This document shows, piece by piece, positions 4,995 to 5,557 of a DNA stretch of 5,557 nt. Origin of the DNA: DAOVGU01 sp030637775 [NCBI: bacterium] (lineage in GTDB: Bacteria; Ratteibacteria; UBA8468); contig DAOWFY010000011.1 in the NCBI GenBank assembly GCA_030637775.1, positions 1-5,557 of the forward strand, given 5' to 3'. The position numbers and the translations under genes are program-made. The notes under the pieces were generated by a model. The model had not been told where the DNA came from. It ran no database searches and saw only the letters and a list, made by a program, of their open reading frames with translations. Numbering within the stretch: the first letter of the stretch is position 1; each line of letters opens with the position of its first letter.

Positions 4995-5557
4995 TAATTT
5001 CCATCGCCAGTGGTAAGGGAGGAACGGGAAAGACTACCATTGCGGTAAATCTTGCCTTATCCTTAAATGGAAAGGTTCAACTTTTAGACTGCGATGTGGA
5101 GGAACCGGATGACCATATCTTTTTGAAGCCAAAGATAACCCAATCCAAAAAAATCTATCTTCCCAAACCTGTAGTTGACCTTAATAAATGCAACTATTGT
5201 GGTAGATGCAGCGAAGTCTGCCAATACAATGCCATCGCCGTGGTAAAAAACAAGGTCCTTATCTTCTATGAGTTATGTCATTCCTGTGGCGCCTGTAAAA
5301 TTGCCTGTCAAGAAGAGGCTATCTTCGAAAAGGAAGTGGAAAAAGGAATAATAGAGGAAGGGATAACAAGAAATATTTTCTTTGCCCAGGGAAAACTGAG
5401 GGAAGCGGAATCATCTCCGGTTCCTTTAGTGAAGGCGGTGAAAAAAAAGATAAAGAAGGGTTATAATGTAATTATTGATTGCTCTCCGGGGACCTCCTGC
5501 CCGGTGGTGGAAGCGGTAAAGGATACAGACTTTTGCCTTCTGGTTACTGAGCCCACC
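4991..5557 (+). CDS. MinD-superfamily P-loop ATPase with inserted ferredoxin domain (3' truncated)
   Basis: The reading frame is open from the ATG at 4991 to the window end, giving 189 residues with no stop, so the gene is cut off. I translated it by hand. It shows the deviant Walker A GKGGTGKTT (8-16), switch I region DCDVEEPD (33-40), and an inserted ferredoxin domain with two CxxCxxCxxxC motifs (C67, C70, C73, C77 and C96, C99, C102, C106). The switch II/Walker B region DCSPGTSCP (163-171) and the next strand ending LLVTEPT (183-189) complete the visible part. This is COG1149, the MinD-type ATPases with ferredoxin inserts common in strict anaerobes. They probably couple ATP hydrolysis to an Fe-S or redox event, but their function is unproven. 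Both Cys motifs end in CQ rather than CP. The ATGA overlap with the ferredoxin gene indicates translational coupling. Family members often occur as tandem pairs, so a paralogue may follow. Confidence 0.93.
   Translation, partial: MIISIASGKGGTGKTTIAVNLALSLNGKVQLLDCDVEEPDDHIFLKPKITQSKKIYLPKPVVDLNKCNYCGRCSEVCQYNAIAVVKNKVLIFYELCHSCGACKIACQEEAIFEKEVEKGIIEEGITRNIFFAQGKLREAESSPVPLVKAVKKKIKKGYNVIIDCSPGTSCPVVEAVKDTDFCLLVTEPT

Noticed and set aside
1-5557. Looked for tRNA or rRNA genes, CRISPR repeats, insertion sequences, transposase or integrase genes, and phage or toxin-antitoxin genes.
   Set aside because: None seen. Coding density is near complete on one strand and no regularly spaced repeats were found.

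Overview
This 5.56-kb window is densely packed. All nine genes I support are on the + strand, and the only intergenic gap of note is 93 bp. Several genes overlap by 4 to 35 bp, so most of the window probably forms one or two polycistronic units. The base composition is visibly AT-rich. The gene families (Mrp/NBP35 ATPase, ferredoxin, MinD-type ATPase with an inserted ferredoxin, LarC-like protein, FmdB zinc ribbon) suggest a strictly anaerobic prokaryote. Shine-Dalgarno sites and the subtype of the FmdB tail favour a bacterium. I cannot name a phylum from the sequence alone, and an uncultivated anaerobic lineage is plausible.

Layout. Positions 3-851 encode an Mrp/NBP35-type Fe-S carrier ATPase, overlapped by 14 bp by a small FmdB-family zinc-ribbon protein with a cysteine-rich tail (838-1095). 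The gap at 1096-1188 holds a weak hairpin starting at the fmdB stop codon and a perfect 12-bp palindrome, so it may be a transcript boundary and control region. A second block follows: a compact MBL-fold hydrolase of the COG1237 type (1189-1827); a LarC-like protein that has only the N-terminal LarC1 half (1836-2561); an ABC-2 exporter made of an ATPase (2545-3516) and a six-helix permease (3482-4240); a short TrmO/TsaA-family protein (4243-4725); a 2[4Fe-4S] ferredoxin-like protein with a helical tail (4722-4994); and the first 189 residues of a MinD-superfamily ATPase with two inserted [4Fe-4S] motifs (4991 to the window end).

How the genes may work together. The two ends of the window are Fe-S or redox P-loop ATPases with their small Cys-rich partners. 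The middle is a putative metal or cofactor module (metallohydrolase plus LarC1) next to an exporter. The tight coupling of TrmO, ferredoxin and MinD-Fd, with 4-bp overlaps at both later junctions, suggests they are made together. Whether the whole set is one functional system is inference. The points most worth a second look are the LarC1 protein without its C-terminal domain, its linkage to a COG1237 metallohydrolase, and the TrmO-ferredoxin-MinD chain.
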